64,000 nucleotides of DNA from Triops longicaudatus (taxonomy: Eukaryota > Arthropoda > Branchiopoda > Notostraca > Triopsidae), in the NCBI GenBank assembly GCA_022885665.1, contig JAGQDJ010000111.1:62001-126000 (forward strand). The letters are read 5' to 3'. The notes beneath the pieces are model-generated. The model searched no databases. It was not told where the DNA came from and saw nothing but the letters and a program-made list of their open reading frames with translations. Shown one piece after another: positions 11,501 to 24,163 of this stretch (positions are counted from its first letter, which is position 1; every line of letters starts with the position of its first letter). A program made the translations under genes and the position numbers.

Positions 11501-14500
11501 CCTAAGAGGTTTACGAGTCTTATTGGTTTAAGGAAGTCAGAAAGTGGTCTGAGAGGACTAGAGGATCATTGGAAGGCCTTGCGAATGACGCTGGAATGGC
11601 AAGTGGTGTCGTTACGGAAAATGTTCCGTAGGTAAGTTGAAAAAAAAGCATGATGATTACTCGAAGAAATTCTTATTGCTGGCCGTAGATAGCGTTTCGG
11701 GCTATAACCGCACAAATTGCACTCCCCCAATGTTGGTTACATCTTGTGGGCACAGAAATGGTATCTAAGCCAACGTAATAAAACTCGAGCGTAAAGTCTC
11801 TCCACAAAAATAACTGTCCAATACCAAAATCAATAGAAAATATACGTGTTTGTAAAGAAAAGCGAAGCCTCGGCGTTATTTAACGAGAAGCCAAATCTTT
11901 TAAGTAGTCTTTAAGAAAACGGGCCCAGAAAACACCTGCGATATTTCTTCTTTTACACTTGTAATACACAAAACAGACGCGATTGGCCTGTCGCGTCCAA
12001 ATATTGAACTTAATAAATATGTAGGCTATTTTGTTTAGAAAATAAGATGTTTTCAACCGTTTCACCAAGACAGGCGTAAGCCTATGCGGGATTTCAATAA
12101 AATAATAATAATAGATACGTTTGTCATTTGTTAATAAGGTGTTTTCAAACATTTTCTGTAATCGGTACCTCGAACCAACAAAGTACGACTATGCGATAGT
12201 AGGACTTCACCTTATGATAATTTGCAAGTCCGGAAAAAGGACTGTTTTTGTAACGAAAATTGACCAGTTGACGATTGATTTTTTCGTTACTGAATTCGAA
12301 ACCATAAAATCTATGGCTATTAAAGAGTACAGGCAACTGACCTTTCAAAGTAGACCTTTCATAGTAGGCCCAGACGTAAATAGAATTCGCAAAAGTGAAT
12401 AATTTAACTCGGGTGTAATTTATGCAAAACCTAACCCTTATGCTGTTCTTTAGCTGGATTTAAATAGTCGAGGCTTCGTTACATTCTGCAATAAAACCTG
12501 CAGTACTGCTCCTTGCATCCCTTACTCAAGATCGTAATCCGTTTAATTACCTCCCACCCCCCGTAACCTATTGCGCTTGGTATACACCACAGAAATTAAA
12601 CAACAAACAACTGGAAGCACATGTTCCTTACACAGATTTTTACTTTCTACCTTCCAATGAATAAATAAATAAAATAACTTCCAATGAAAAAAACACCGCA
12701 TTTTCTACTAAACGAAACAAATTCAGTTCTAAGATGAATACTGCGTCATTTAAGTCACATACAAAATTGACATATCTCCTTCCTGTGTAGTTCAATTTCC
12801 TCTTCCTGCACTGCTGTCACAAGAGGGCTAATCAAGATTTTTTGTCAGCTCTTGAAAATGAAACAAACTTTCATGTTGGCGTTGAAAATTAACAAATGTC
12901 ACATTTTGCACGTGTCACAACTGAACAGTCTAATTAACTTGCCAGCACAATCTCTTTGAATAAACTCGCTGTTGCGGTACCAATTATTTCGCTTTGCCCG
13001 TTTCACAGCAATTCTTATTTACTGTGACTTCACTAGTAAAACGGAAACGTCAAGCTTCGATACACTTAACGGTAAAAAAAGGCTCTGAAATTAAAAGAAG
13101 CCGAAGCTGTCGCTAGCAATAGCGTAGAAATAATAAAAAACGACGAATGTAGGAAGGAAGAGAATTAATAGAGAAAAGATACTTTCAATGACATGACGTA
13201 CGCCCAGTTGCTGTTACTGACAAGTTGCTTGTAATTCCTTTCGCTTTTCCTGTTTCTTTCCTTTTTGCACACTTGGAAACGACCGGCTGATGTCAAAGTG
13301 TGGTGAAACAGTCGGCTCACTCGAGTTATGGCTTTCACTTCCTCACAAGGGGAGAAAACGATCATGCGTTTCCGTCATTCCTGCGCTGCAGGAATTTCTG
13401 TTTCCTTCGCTTGGCTTCTCCGATTTCCCCAGATTTGACTCCAAGTTGCGCTCGGAGAACTAATAATCCAATGAGAAGGTTCCAACTTGGCCACTTTCTA
13501 TCAAGTTGTACGAAATTCCAAATTCTGTTTGGCTAAAGATACGTCCTTCGTCTCTCCCTTAGCACTTCCTTTGAAGTACAAGGTCTAATACATATGTTCG
13601 CATTTTTGGCATACCTATTCACGTTCAATCCTAGCCTCAACTTCGCACTTGTCAAATTAATATTCCGCTATTTTTTATTACTTTCAAAAATGCTTTTTTT
13701 AATATAAAAGACATTTGAAAATTTCTATGTTGAAAAATGTTCGGCTTGGAAAAGCGTAAGAGTTCTGAAGTGACAGGTTTTCCCAAGTTGGATTACAATT
13801 CCAAATCTATTATCGATTCCGCCAATCTGAAAATCTCGTGGAGTTGAACGGCTTTGACTTGCCAATACCCTTCACTTCACAGTCGATTTACTCTTAGGAC
13901 CTTCCAAGAAAAGCTGTGTGCATTTTTCTTTCTTGTCTTTCAGTCCAAACTTTTTTGTCATCTGATTTTTGTCGTCTCATTCTTCTTCTTTCCGTAACGT
14001 AATTCTTTGAGGCAAAACTCGGCAAAGGGATAAGATAAAGTATTGGGCATGCTTCCAGAAAAATCTGGAGCAAGCGGCAAAAGCCTTTTGGGTAAGAGTA
14101 ATAAAATGTAACATTACTACTCCCCGACCGTCATTAAAGTTTCCTGAGAGTTGATGGATATAGGTTACATCCGTAGATTAATGAAGACATATTCCATATT
14201 GTAGAGAAAGCGGCCCAGTGCCGAAAAAAAGGCAAAAGCTAGCACCCAAGTCTTGGGCCATGACAAAAAGCCAAACCATTGTAAGCCTTCTCTGGCCTTG
14301 GAACAACTTTTTTAACTTCTGTTACTTCATGCGTCCCGCATTTAGTATTACATACGATGTAATATTGCCTCGCCTACGTAAAAATAATACCTTAGCATCA
14401 TTTACAAGTGTCGCGCAATTAAGCTCCTGTCATCTATCATGTTCCTTGTTTGGGCAAGTTAAAAAGAACGTTACATCCCTTGCAAAACAAAATTTTCTGT

Positions 14501-15289
14501 ACTGGTTCAGTGCGCAACACTGCAGCGAGCCCGTTTTTAGCATTTTTTCCCTCGAGTGCTTTAATAAGTTCATAAAACAAAGCTTCGAGGAGTGCAATAA
14601 TCATACATCACTTGTCCGCACCACAGAATGACGATTCGTTCGGAAAAAATCCCACCCCGGAAGTAATGGTCAAGCCAGGCTGCAGCTGTAACGCTTTCCT
14701 GGCGAAAAACTCACAATCGGCCCATACAGACTCAACGACCGGATAGCTAGTCATGAACATTCGCTTACGCTGTTAGCTTCTTACCCTAATTACAATTCCA
14801 ACTCCTTTATTTGTAGTAAGCAAGAAAAAGCAAGCTCAATAATGCACTTAAACTGTAATCTAACTTTATAAATTCATTATTTAAATAATGGAGTGGTAAA
14901 TCGACTATTGGTCTAACGCTATTGACTTGTCGTGTCACCAATTTTTATAAAAGATCGAGTTCAAAGAGTAATTGACAAAATTAGATACACATGTTTAGAG
15001 ATTTATAACTTTTCGAAATTTTCAGTACGGAACAACAACAAAAAATAATATTAATTTTATAGTTTACTTTATAGTTCGAAAGGATACCGAAAAATTGTAT
15101 AACATCCATGTAATAAGCGCGCTACGATTTTTTTAAATCGAATGCTGAATAGTAATTGAACAAAATGCACTTGTATACTTAAAATACACTTTTCTGAGAT
15201 CAAAAGGGGAAAATCTCAAACTGTGCGCAAATTCTTGAAAATTAATATGAAAATGTTCCTGAAGAAATTTTATGCTGAGGTGGTTGCCC

Positions 15290-15480
15290 CAATCAGGATG
15301 GACAAAATCGGCATTCTAACGTCGTTGGGACCACAGGGTAGTTGACAAGTCGGATAGTTGACTAGATGTATTGAAAATTCTAATAGTAAATAGTACTACT
15401 GTATAATTTCCGTTTTGAACTTCTGTTATTCAACTGTTTGGATGAAATCACAAAAGTCGGAATAAAGGCTTCATTCTTAG
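15290..15480 (+). mobile_element. Dispersed MITE-like repeat, copy 2 (partial)
   Basis: The block GGGACCACAGGGTAGTTGAC followed by AAGTCGGATAG (about 15328-15361) matches the complement of 6117-6150 and the segment at 59347-59372. Flanking ACAAAATCGG (15302) and ACAAAAGTCGGA (15449) resemble the terminal motifs of the other copies. The interior is shorter than in copies 1 and 3, suggesting internal deletion. No coding capacity. Confidence 0.5.
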
Positions 15481-16744
15481 GGAACTTCAGGTAAAATAAT
15501 TTAATTCGCGAAATAAAAAGTTGATCTACCTGGTTGAAACAATCACCAGTTTCATATCCACGAATAAAATAGGTCTGCTAAGTTCATCACCAAACCACGC
15601 AGGCTTAGAAAATTAAAAAAAGGATAAATAGAAATTGCTGACTGGCACCACAGTGGACGCTGTCGCGATAAAGCGGCAAAGAAACTGTTTTTTTTTTCTT
15701 TTTTTTGCAATCTACCAGTACAACCCTTTAATGCGGGCTTCAGCTGACTCGCACATTTCTTTATACGGATCTAATACTCGAAAATCGGCACACGACGTCG
15801 TTTATATAAGAGTGTCACTGCGTATTTTTGCATTCTTCTACACATTTCTATGGCACTCGATGTAGAACTATTAGTAAACAGTTTGGATTTGGCTTGAATT
15901 TACGAGCAAGTTAGCGGCAAAGTGAAAAGACTCAGAAAGCGCCTTACAGGAAAAAACCTTTGACGAAATTCCGCATGGGGCTTTAAATCGGTTACATCAC
16001 TGCACTAATAACAAACTCAGACAGTTCTGCCGCTAACAGAACGACCTGGTTTGCGCAAGCCCTGCGATTTTGTGACATAAGATTGATAATAAAACACTGA
16101 AAATAGCAATTCTAGTAAAATCAAAGTTCCTTATTCGCGGGCGAAATTGCTGAGACCGTCTCTCTTTACTCAAGACAAAAATACTTCGCTATTCGCGGGC
16201 AGTGCTGGTCAAAGTCACTCAATCTTTTCAATAGAAATTAATACCAATATTATCATTACTTAGTGCTGTAGCATACTCCTATAGGAAAATATTATTTCAG
16301 AGAGCAAAACGTACAGCAAGCCGCTTTTAACTGGGAGCAATAAAGAAGTTTTAAGACTAATTTTTTTTAAATACACTTTTATTACGAAAATTTAGCTTTT
16401 TTGTTAAATAAAAATACAAAACTAAGCGAACTTTAAAATTGCCTTACGAATTTTACAGAATTTCGTAAAATTATTCCGCTTATGGAGCATAGTTTGATTT
16501 TTAGAAGGAAAACTGACAAAGCAGTTACTAACAAAAATTAAATTTTAAGGTTCTGAAGGCCCTAAAACAAGGAAAAATGACCTAATACTTTAAGCAGACA
16601 TATCAGTTTAATTATAATTAAGTTTGTCACAGGACAGAGTACATCTAAATGACAGTTTTCTGCCATTTTTACCCTGTTTTTCAGAAAACTGGCCCGCATG
16701 CTTATCTTTCATTATAAATTTCCACCCCTCACTCGCTGTTTTCT

Positions 16745-19700
16745 TTATCCACTATTTTCTCCGGAACGTAAATCCTGCGAATAAGGAGCTGTACTTGTAC
16801 ACCAAAATCATTTCCGTTAAAGCAAAAAGTTTCAAAATGTGATTTTCTAGGCGTCCAAGACCAAGTCTCTTGCACTTTTGTCTGCAACACTAACCTACTT
16901 TTTAATCTACTAATCAACACCTCTCTCACACCAGGAATAATTCCATTTTGCACCATGTTGCATTTCGAACATCAAATAGGTATCCATAATTTTGGAAAAG
17001 AAAACCGCGCTTACCTGGAAAAAAGATCTTCTGGGTGCTCCTTGTTCTTCATCGTCCCAATCGTCATCCACTTTCACACCGGCGTGCATGATCAGGTTAC
17101 CTGAATAAGAAATCTCAGTTTCACGATGGGTCAAAACTCGCAACGGACACACTGGCAAAACTTTGAGCAAAAAATTTCGAAAAGCGAGGCACAAAAACTT
17201 ATCGAGCCCTAGAATGTCAGTGCGAGCGCCAAGGATTTCAGACAGACAGTGTGACTTTAACCCCTCCAAGAGTGTGAAGAAGCCCGAGAAAGAAAAGAAG
17301 GTCGGGCAAAATGCCAAGACGTGAAAGGGGGAAGCTCTTGAACGTGGGTCAAGAGTTGAGCGAGATAGGGTCATTCCAACGAGTCAGCAGCTGGCTCGGG
17401 CTGAATAAAAGATGAAATGACATTACCAAAAATTTCCCCTCCTTTCCTCACTATTTCCTCACAAAATCCAATGGCCTTATCTCCCCATTGTCAATAGATT
17501 ATTGTCGCCATGCTTAAGTCGAACAGAAAAGCTTGATTCTGCATGAAAAGAAAGCTATACCCTGTCACGTTGTTGTGAGCACCAGTGAGAGTCTTCAGGT
17601 TCCTGGTTGTGTTCATCAAGTTTTTAATAGTTGTTGTCAAGCGAGGTGAGGCACGGTTCAATATGTTCAACTCTTCATGTAAATTTTTGTCTTTTTCCTA
17701 AAAAGACACAGAAATTGAGTAATCACGCAGACATATTTCGCATGTAGAGAAACTTACTTGTAAAGACGAAAGGGTTCGATTCAATGAGGTATTCGTGGAC
17801 TGTAATTGGGTCTTCTTATCCATCAACTTCATGATTTCAATATTTCTTGCGTGTATAGATTCCTTTAATGAGTCCATAAGCTCTTCGATGCGTGATTTTC
17901 CAGTAACATGCAGACCAAGCGTCTTTCGTGTTCGCAATGCCTAAAAAAAGACAAAAATAATATTGTTAATACTACTACCTATAAAAGGCACCAAAAAAAT
18001 TTTAAAAAATCAAATCTTTATTAATCAAGAGAAAATAAAGTCAACATTTATAAATTATCTTTAGTCAGTAAGTCATGTTGAGGTAAAAATAATCTGAAAC
18101 CAAGTCATGAGCACGTGTCATTTTGGCGGGAAAAGGAAACTAACAGCCAGGAAGTGGCGCTGTCGGCCAACGAAAAACATCATGTCGCACAATTTTTTGA
18201 CGCCTTAGTTGAAAACTTAAGTTTCCCCACTATAGATTAAAAGTAATTACTGTCACGAATTTGAAGCTTAGTACATCAGCAATCTTCTCTGAAACTTCTT
18301 CATGCAATTTAAAGTGTTTCCGTTATGTCATATTAAAATATACTGAAATCCACATTGAGAATTTCTACAACATTCCGTTTTACATGAAAACGATTATACT
18401 AAACCAAGAGTTACGGGAATTTGCACAGTGAAGCTCAATTTTTGCTACAGTCTCCTATTTCTTACTTCTACCTTCGATTGGAAAATCTAAAAAAAAAATG
18501 TCCTCAGAAGAACTGTAACGTACACTGACAGCATTTTATGCATTCATGTATATTTACATGTACTTACCTCTTGGTGGCCTCTACTGGCCATATGTTCATT
18601 CTGGTTATGCACATTAGCGAAATGGATTTGACAAACGGAGCAAAAGAGAGGCAAGGTTCCACAATCCTAGAAAATGTCGACCAACAATGGTTCGTTCATT
18701 ACGCATTTTCTTGCAAGCTTTATCCAGAACTTACGTCACCATTGTTGGGCGTAGAAACATCGCCCCTATCTTGCTCAATATTTGCTTTCAGGACGCGAAC
18801 ATCCTCTGCATAGCGCTGTTTATCTTGTTCTGCCATCTCTTCGTACGGTTTCCTCGCTAAAGGATCTAATCCGCTCCATTCACGGCCAACAGCGCTTACA
18901 ATTTCTTTCAAACTCATGTTCGGGTACGTGCTTTTATAATATGGCTTGCGCTCGTTTACGTAACACAGATACGGCGTTAAGGCAGCTTTGGGCAATCTCT
19001 TCTTAGCCCCGACCGAATGATCCTTGTCAGAAGCCGTCTTTCGCCGTTTGGTAATTTTTGCAGGACGTGGTCCTGATTCTATATCGTCCACGATTGTCGT
19101 TCCGTTCTGAAAAACGAAAAATAGTATTAGATCAGATGTTTTTTATTCACTTATTTTTTAAATATTTTCATTGTTTTTGGGAGGGGTATAGGATGTCGAA
19201 TACTTGAGGAATTGGAGTCGTTGGAATGCCTAATTCTTGAAGTTGGACGTATTCTGAATGGCTGGCCGGAGCTTCAACTTGTTCTGGGATTTCTTGGGTT
19301 GGTGTTATTGTGTGAAGAATATGAGCATTCCGTTCTGGAGCTTTGAGGACGTCAAGATAAGAGAAACCGAGTTCCAAATCCGGCTCTTGAGTATTAGGAG
19401 GGTTGGGTAAGCTTTGGAGGTTAATCAAAGGCTCTCGCATGGTAGTATTCTGCATTTCTTGATCTAGCGATAAGGGTAGATCCAAAGATGGCAGGCCATA
19501 GTCGCTTAAGTTGTTCAAATTGTTTCCCATTCGTAAAGCATTCACAGGAAGCCTTGAAAAGCAACAAAAATAAATAATCGGTAAAGTTATTTTTGGAAGT
19601 TAGGAGTCGAATTAGAAGGTATTTACATGTGATTGGGATTAACTTCAAGCAAAAAATTAGTGTGTTGAGTATCCAGGATATCGGAACTCATAGGCTTGGG

Positions 19701-19787
19701 AGTGTTGTCGATGTCATGATCAAGACCGCTGAGGAAAAGCGAGGCAAAATCCACGGTCGAATTGAAGCTTAAATCGTGCTCTTCCAT
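16745..19787 (-). CDS. HMG-box nuclear protein with coiled coil (seven exons)
   Basis: Spliced model on the minus strand: 19787-19627, 19552-19204, 19106-18735, 17940-17758, 17697-17583, 17100-17015 and 16774-16745, 431 residues in one open frame with GT-AG junctions. Residues 1-170 are acidic and leucine/proline-rich. Basic nuclear-localisation sequences (KRRK near 190 and KKR near 205) precede a single HMG box at about 205-275, with the conserved NERKPYY, EW and Y-E-M-AEQDKQRY elements. Residues 295-390 are rich in heptad-like Leu/Ile/Lys/Glu and probably form a coiled coil. An acidic tail (VDDDWDDEEQ) follows. HMG boxes of this HMGB/Nhp6/HMG20 type bind and bend DNA with little sequence specificity; HMG20 proteins likewise join an HMG box to a C-terminal coiled coil, but the flanks do not let me assign orthology. 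The start is the first ATG of an exon opening MEEHDLSF. The last two exons are less sure: a GG/GTATAG donor at 17561 instead of 17583 would end the protein at once. A minus-strand AATAAA lies at 16378-16383. Confidence 0.8.
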
Positions 19788-22700
19788 TGTTTATGTTGTG
19801 CCAACGAGATCGCGAAAGGTAAACCAAAACACAGAGCGCGCGTTAAAAAAGTGCACAAAACACCACGCGTCACACTTCTTTTTTCCACAGTTGGCATGCA
19901 AGAAAAAACGCAACAAACAACGACACATCGACGCGAAGACAAGGCGCGGGAGATGGCGAAGTGAGTATGGCGCTAACTTACGAACACGTTAGCCACGCCT
20001 GTGTAACATTTATTTTGCAGTTACAAAAGTGACTGCTAGATGACAGGAAAGTTATTCGATGTAAAAATTAAATAATTTGCAGCGCGAAGTTCGACGTTTG
20101 TGAACAAAAAGATTTTTTACGTCGCAGGCATATAAGTGGTTACACTATTTCCTAAGGTAGGAAATTCCACTAGCAAAGTATTCTTTTCGCCATTTTTACA
20201 AAATGTAAGCGAATTCAAGGTTAAAATGCATGAATCAAAACGAAGAATTCTCCTAAGTGTACAATACAGAACTTAAAATTTATTTCCATTCTTAAAAGGA
20301 AAAATTTTACCCGTTTTCATGTATTTGGCGAATATTGCAAATACTTAATAATTCACGAAATAGTCAACTTATGGCTCCAATTCTCTAACATATTTATGTA
20401 TTAAAAAGTGGATTGACACATTTGGAATTTGGCAACCCGTGCATCAACGTTGGCAGTGGGCCGGGATCCACGTCACTGCAACATCGCCGTGCGTGTACTT
20501 CTACAACGGCGAATGACTTTAAACAGACAACGACAAGGCAAACGACTTCAAGTAATGGAGAAGTGAAATTATATAAAAAGGAATTTTGTATTCCATTTTT
20601 ATTTTAACACAGCCGAAGACGACAATAAATCGCAGGTGCGATGTCGGTCGTCTCTTAAAATCAACAAAGACTATTCAAACTGTCGATCTGGTTATTATTT
20701 TGTATGCTGTAATCTAATGAATAATTAAAATGCATGTGCTTTATAAATAAAAGCTCCTCTTGTGAGCAGATTCCGTGTCATTTGTTAAAATTATTTATTT
20801 TACATTTACATGAAGGCAAATGTGTCCATATCGAAATGAATCTTCCAAAGAGAAGCGTGGACAGCGCCCAATTGAACGAGTTGTGCGCACATTTTTGAGA
20901 GAGATGTGTCTAGTTTCATGCGTACTGGTTATTTAAAAATGTAGCAAAAATAGGCAAGTATGAAAAAATAATTGATTCATGACTAAGAAGTATAAAATAA
21001 TGCAAAACTATTTCAGTATTATAATTTTTAAGCTTCTTATCTACGGTTACACACTCATTAGTCCCATAACCCATGCTTCAGGTATTATCACATTTTGAAG
21101 TTTTAGTTCCTGCGCACTGACGCTCCTAATATTTGAGATTAAATTTAAAATTTTGGTATATTTACGTTTCAAACAAAATGGAGAAAGATGAAAAGGCTAC
21201 TAAATTACGCTTTTAAAAAATGCAAAATAAACACATACATTAGAAATCTGTCGTACGAGTCATTCTATTTAATGAAATTACTAATTTAAAACAAAAGATG
21301 AATCTCAAACTTACAAAAAATTGCCACAATACTTGCAAGGACAAAATCTAGATCTTCCAGTGGATGGTAGGCAACTATATAAGTTTACCAAATTGAGTTG
21401 AAAACGCTTTTGTCTATGTTTGAACAATAGCCCATCTTTCCGCCTTCGCTACTACGTAGACTTAGCTTTATTAAATAAAAACTTATGACTTGAATTCGGA
21501 GCTCTCGTTATCTACAACCTTGTGCTGAGAACACTTAAGCGTTAAAGTGTATTTCGAGTTTTGAAGGCTGTTACATGTTTTATTGTGTACTGCACAGGAG
21601 AAGCTTCATTTTCACCCTTATATCCCCCTATATTCGCTTAAAATTAATGTCAATATAGTTACGAGTTCCTCCTTCCATGTAAGTTCTGTTGTCCATTCGA
21701 TGGTGTTATCTTAGAACCATCTACTGCAGAGATGCATTGAGTTATTCCTAAGCGAGAATTGGCAGGGCAAGCCCGGTGTCAACATGATTGGCCCCGGTAA
21801 CAATACCGTAACATAGTTAGCAAGAGCTCCCCTACGGTAAAGGTGCCCCTAATCTCATTGTTAGTCTCTTCCGTCACCCCAGGGTGATATCTGTAGACAA
21901 AGGTGCTTGTAGAGTTTGCTCTGGAGTATGTAGAGTTTGATAGCATGACAAAATTCTCTCCTTCCATACTTGCAAAACGTATGTAAACAGTTCCAAAATA
22001 CCACATTTTCTCTGTAACTGACGGCTACTTAAGTAATGTATGCTTTTAAACCATTTCATGTAGCTTAAGTTAGCCAACACTGACTAAAAATTTAGTAGAA
22101 GTTTAGAAAAGAAAACTATTACTAATAGACAGTGACACGTGGCTTGGATTTACGGTCCAGGTTAGTGTCAACTACCGAGAGGTCTCTGGAGTCGTTGCGA
22201 AAGCAAATTCAAAACGCAATCACGGGACACTAAATTTTCTTATAGATCCACGCATAAAAGCATACACATCTCTTTCTCGAAAGTTATCGCATCCATTTTG
22301 CAGATTTCAACCTAAGCTTGTAGGTCGATGCATCATGTTTGAACAAATTTCTATTGACGTCAAAAGTATTCTACCTTTAGGGTCTATCTAATCTTGCTGG
22401 CGAAGTCGTTTCTTTTCTAACGTAGTTTGGGGACCAGATTTTTCGATCTCAGAAGGTTAAGGGTACAAAAAGTCTCAGCATTTTTCTGAACTGAAAAAAA
22501 GGAAAAGGCAGATAAAAAACGAGTCCCCCGCCGTTTTATTTATGACAATGAAGATAGGTTGCCAGCATGGGTGTATATGTGTGTGAGTGTGTGTGCACCC
22601 GATTAAATTGTATCCTTCCCTCCCCCTTTTTTCTCCCTGACGCTTAGAGAACTTTCACGATGACTGAATTATGGGTTTCAGCTAGGGTGGGTTTAACTCA

Positions 22701-23470
22701 GTTGGACACCTTACTTTTTTCGTCATTTTTGTGTTAACTTTTTAGTTTTTATGACCCAGTCCCCAGAGGTCTCCACACCAGAGTAAAAGGTGCAATCTTA
22801 TCCAACACCGTTTACACGTATAACTCACGTAAGGTAACCATTTTCCTCCACATTTCTTCCGTCTACTCGCATTGAAATGACAGAAAAATGAAGGTGGGTC
22901 CGTTTCATTCCTAAAGCTGCTGTGATGGATGAACTCCTACTTCGAATAGACAAGATCCAGTCTTAAAGCTTTGGAGTGAAGTTTGGTAGGGGTAGAAGGG
23001 TGGGTGTTCAGTAACCCACCATATTTCTGTATCTGAAACCGCGTTATCCGAAACTCTACAGGCTCAAACCTGTCTAAAAAGTTTTCCTTTCCCCCATATA
23101 CCGTAATTTCTGTAGTAGCAACGCAAGTCAAAGTCCTTTTCAGATGGAACAGATGGGTCTACCTCGTCTTCTCGAGGGTCCAGCCAGCACGATCAGGGTG
23201 GCCTACTCCCTTTTTTTTTCTACATAATACGTAATCGGATTGCAATGAGAGATGAATGTAGGGGAAGCCCAAACCGTAAACCTGGATTGCTCTTTGCGGT
23301 ATAAAATGTCCCCTAAATGTGCTTCTGTACACGCACTCCTAGTCGTGTAACCTGAGAAGGTGAAGCGGGGGTGGTGCCATTTGGTAGCCGAAGGAAATAG
23401 TAATAATAACTAAGGAGATACTCTACTTCGAATTCAAAATGAAGAACAGCCCTTTAATTGAAAACTGAAA
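19788..23470. other. Spacer upstream of the HMG-box gene, no gene seen
   Basis: Contains the presumed promoter and 5' leader of the minus-strand HMG-box gene just beyond 19788, then AT-rich spacer. A short GT-rich tract lies at 22570-22598. Frames on both strands are short and unrecognised. Confidence 0.5.
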
Positions 23471-23474
23471 CTGT

Positions 23475-23480
23475 TTTATT
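23475..23480 (-). terminator. Poly(A) signal of the proline-rich secreted gene
   Basis: AATAAA on the minus strand, about 85 bases past the stop codon of the gene at 23566-24057. Position and motif suit a canonical polyadenylation signal. Confidence 0.55.
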
Positions 23481-23565
23481 GTGGTAGCGTCCTCCGAGTG
23501 CCAAGGCTCAACCTCAGCTCGAATTGCAAACTCCAATTTGACACAAAACTATTCACACAAAATAT

Positions 23566-24057
23566 TCATCCAATTATGCCAGCAGCGAATTTCTTCGACG
23601 AACTGAAGCTAGGCGGTGGCGGTACAGGCATCATAGGCACCGGAGGCACAATCATAGCGGGGACCAGAGGAGGAGACATACGAATGGGTACTGGAACTGG
23701 CATTACAGGTACCATGGGAGGTGGTGGTGGGATCGGCATCGGAGGTGGTGGTGGTGGAAGGGGCATCGGAGGTGGCAGAGGCATAACCGGGACCATAGGA
23801 GGTGGCACAGGAATAACAGCTATCGGAGGAGGCGCGGCCACTTTGGAACCGAATCCAAAAGCTTTAACGAAGGCTTCTGAGGAAGTAAACAAGCTAACTA
23901 AGCCAGCTGCAAACTGTGAAGACAAAGTTAAGATGAAAAATTGTAACGGCGCAAATGAACTTGGTTTACTTGCACTACAGAAATTTTGACAAATACTTTG
24001 ATAAACAATTATGGTAAAATAAATTTTTCATGCAATTACCAGCACTCGTTGAAGCAT
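23566..24057 (-). CDS. Small secreted proline-rich protein (two exons)
   Basis: Exon 1 (24057-24040) encodes only six residues, MLQRVL, and ends at a GTAATT donor. Exon 2 (23913-23566) follows a strong pyrimidine-rich acceptor ending TTCACAG and runs to TGA. Joined in phase 0 they give 121 residues. Residues 1-20 make a classic signal peptide (basic Arg, hydrophobic core LFAAGLVSLF, cleavage after SSEA), completed only by splicing, which supports the model. The mature chain starts FVKAFGFGSK and continues with a proline-rich region (about 33-105) of PPPM, VPVMP and PPPPPP repeats with Met, Val and Ile, then a short SFSSSKKF tail. It has no cysteine. An intron inside the signal-peptide codons is common in arthropod cuticle-protein genes. 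The composition suits a cuticle, matrix, adhesive or antimicrobial peptide, but I recognise no family. A TATAAAA at 24163-24157 and AATAAA at 23480-23475 frame the gene. The glycine-rich frame on the opposite strand is its shadow. Confidence 0.75.
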
Positions 24058-24156
24058 CTTGGTTGAAGACAATATTCCAGGGAAACTCAACTGTTCTCAC
24101 TACGGTAAGACTTTGTCGAATGCTTGGCGGATACTTCTAGCTCAATTGTCTCTGCG

Positions 24157-24163
24157 TTTTATA
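24157..24163 (-). promoter_or_regulatory. TATA box of the proline-rich secreted gene
   Basis: TATAAAA on the minus strand, 100 bases before the ATG at 24057. This would leave a leader of about 70 bases if transcription starts some 30 bases downstream. A well-placed TATA box suits a strongly or stage-specifically expressed structural gene. Confidence 0.5.

Larger units (their letters stand above)
6181..16700. other. Intergenic stretch, no supportable gene
   Basis: No recognisable protein, RNA gene or splice-linked exon set was found. The region is AT-rich with many short chance frames. It contains two perfect palindromes (6330-6356 and 8535-8554), a partial copy of the dispersed repeat family (15290-15480) and a possible further fragment near 9508-9570. 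The longest frame, 14218-14631 plus, has no domain I recognise. Confidence 0.55.

Noticed and set aside
14218..14631. 137-codon plus-strand frame
   Set aside because: No initiator context, splice support, domain or codon bias; consistent with chance.
16910..17374. 154-codon minus-strand frame
   Set aside because: Only 17100-17015 is a plausible exon of the HMG-box gene; the rest is intron read-through with random composition.
23498..23989. Glycine-rich plus-strand frame of 163 codons
   Set aside because: It is the reverse complement of the proline codons of the minus-strand secreted gene, which has the signal peptide, splice sites, TATA box and poly(A) signal.
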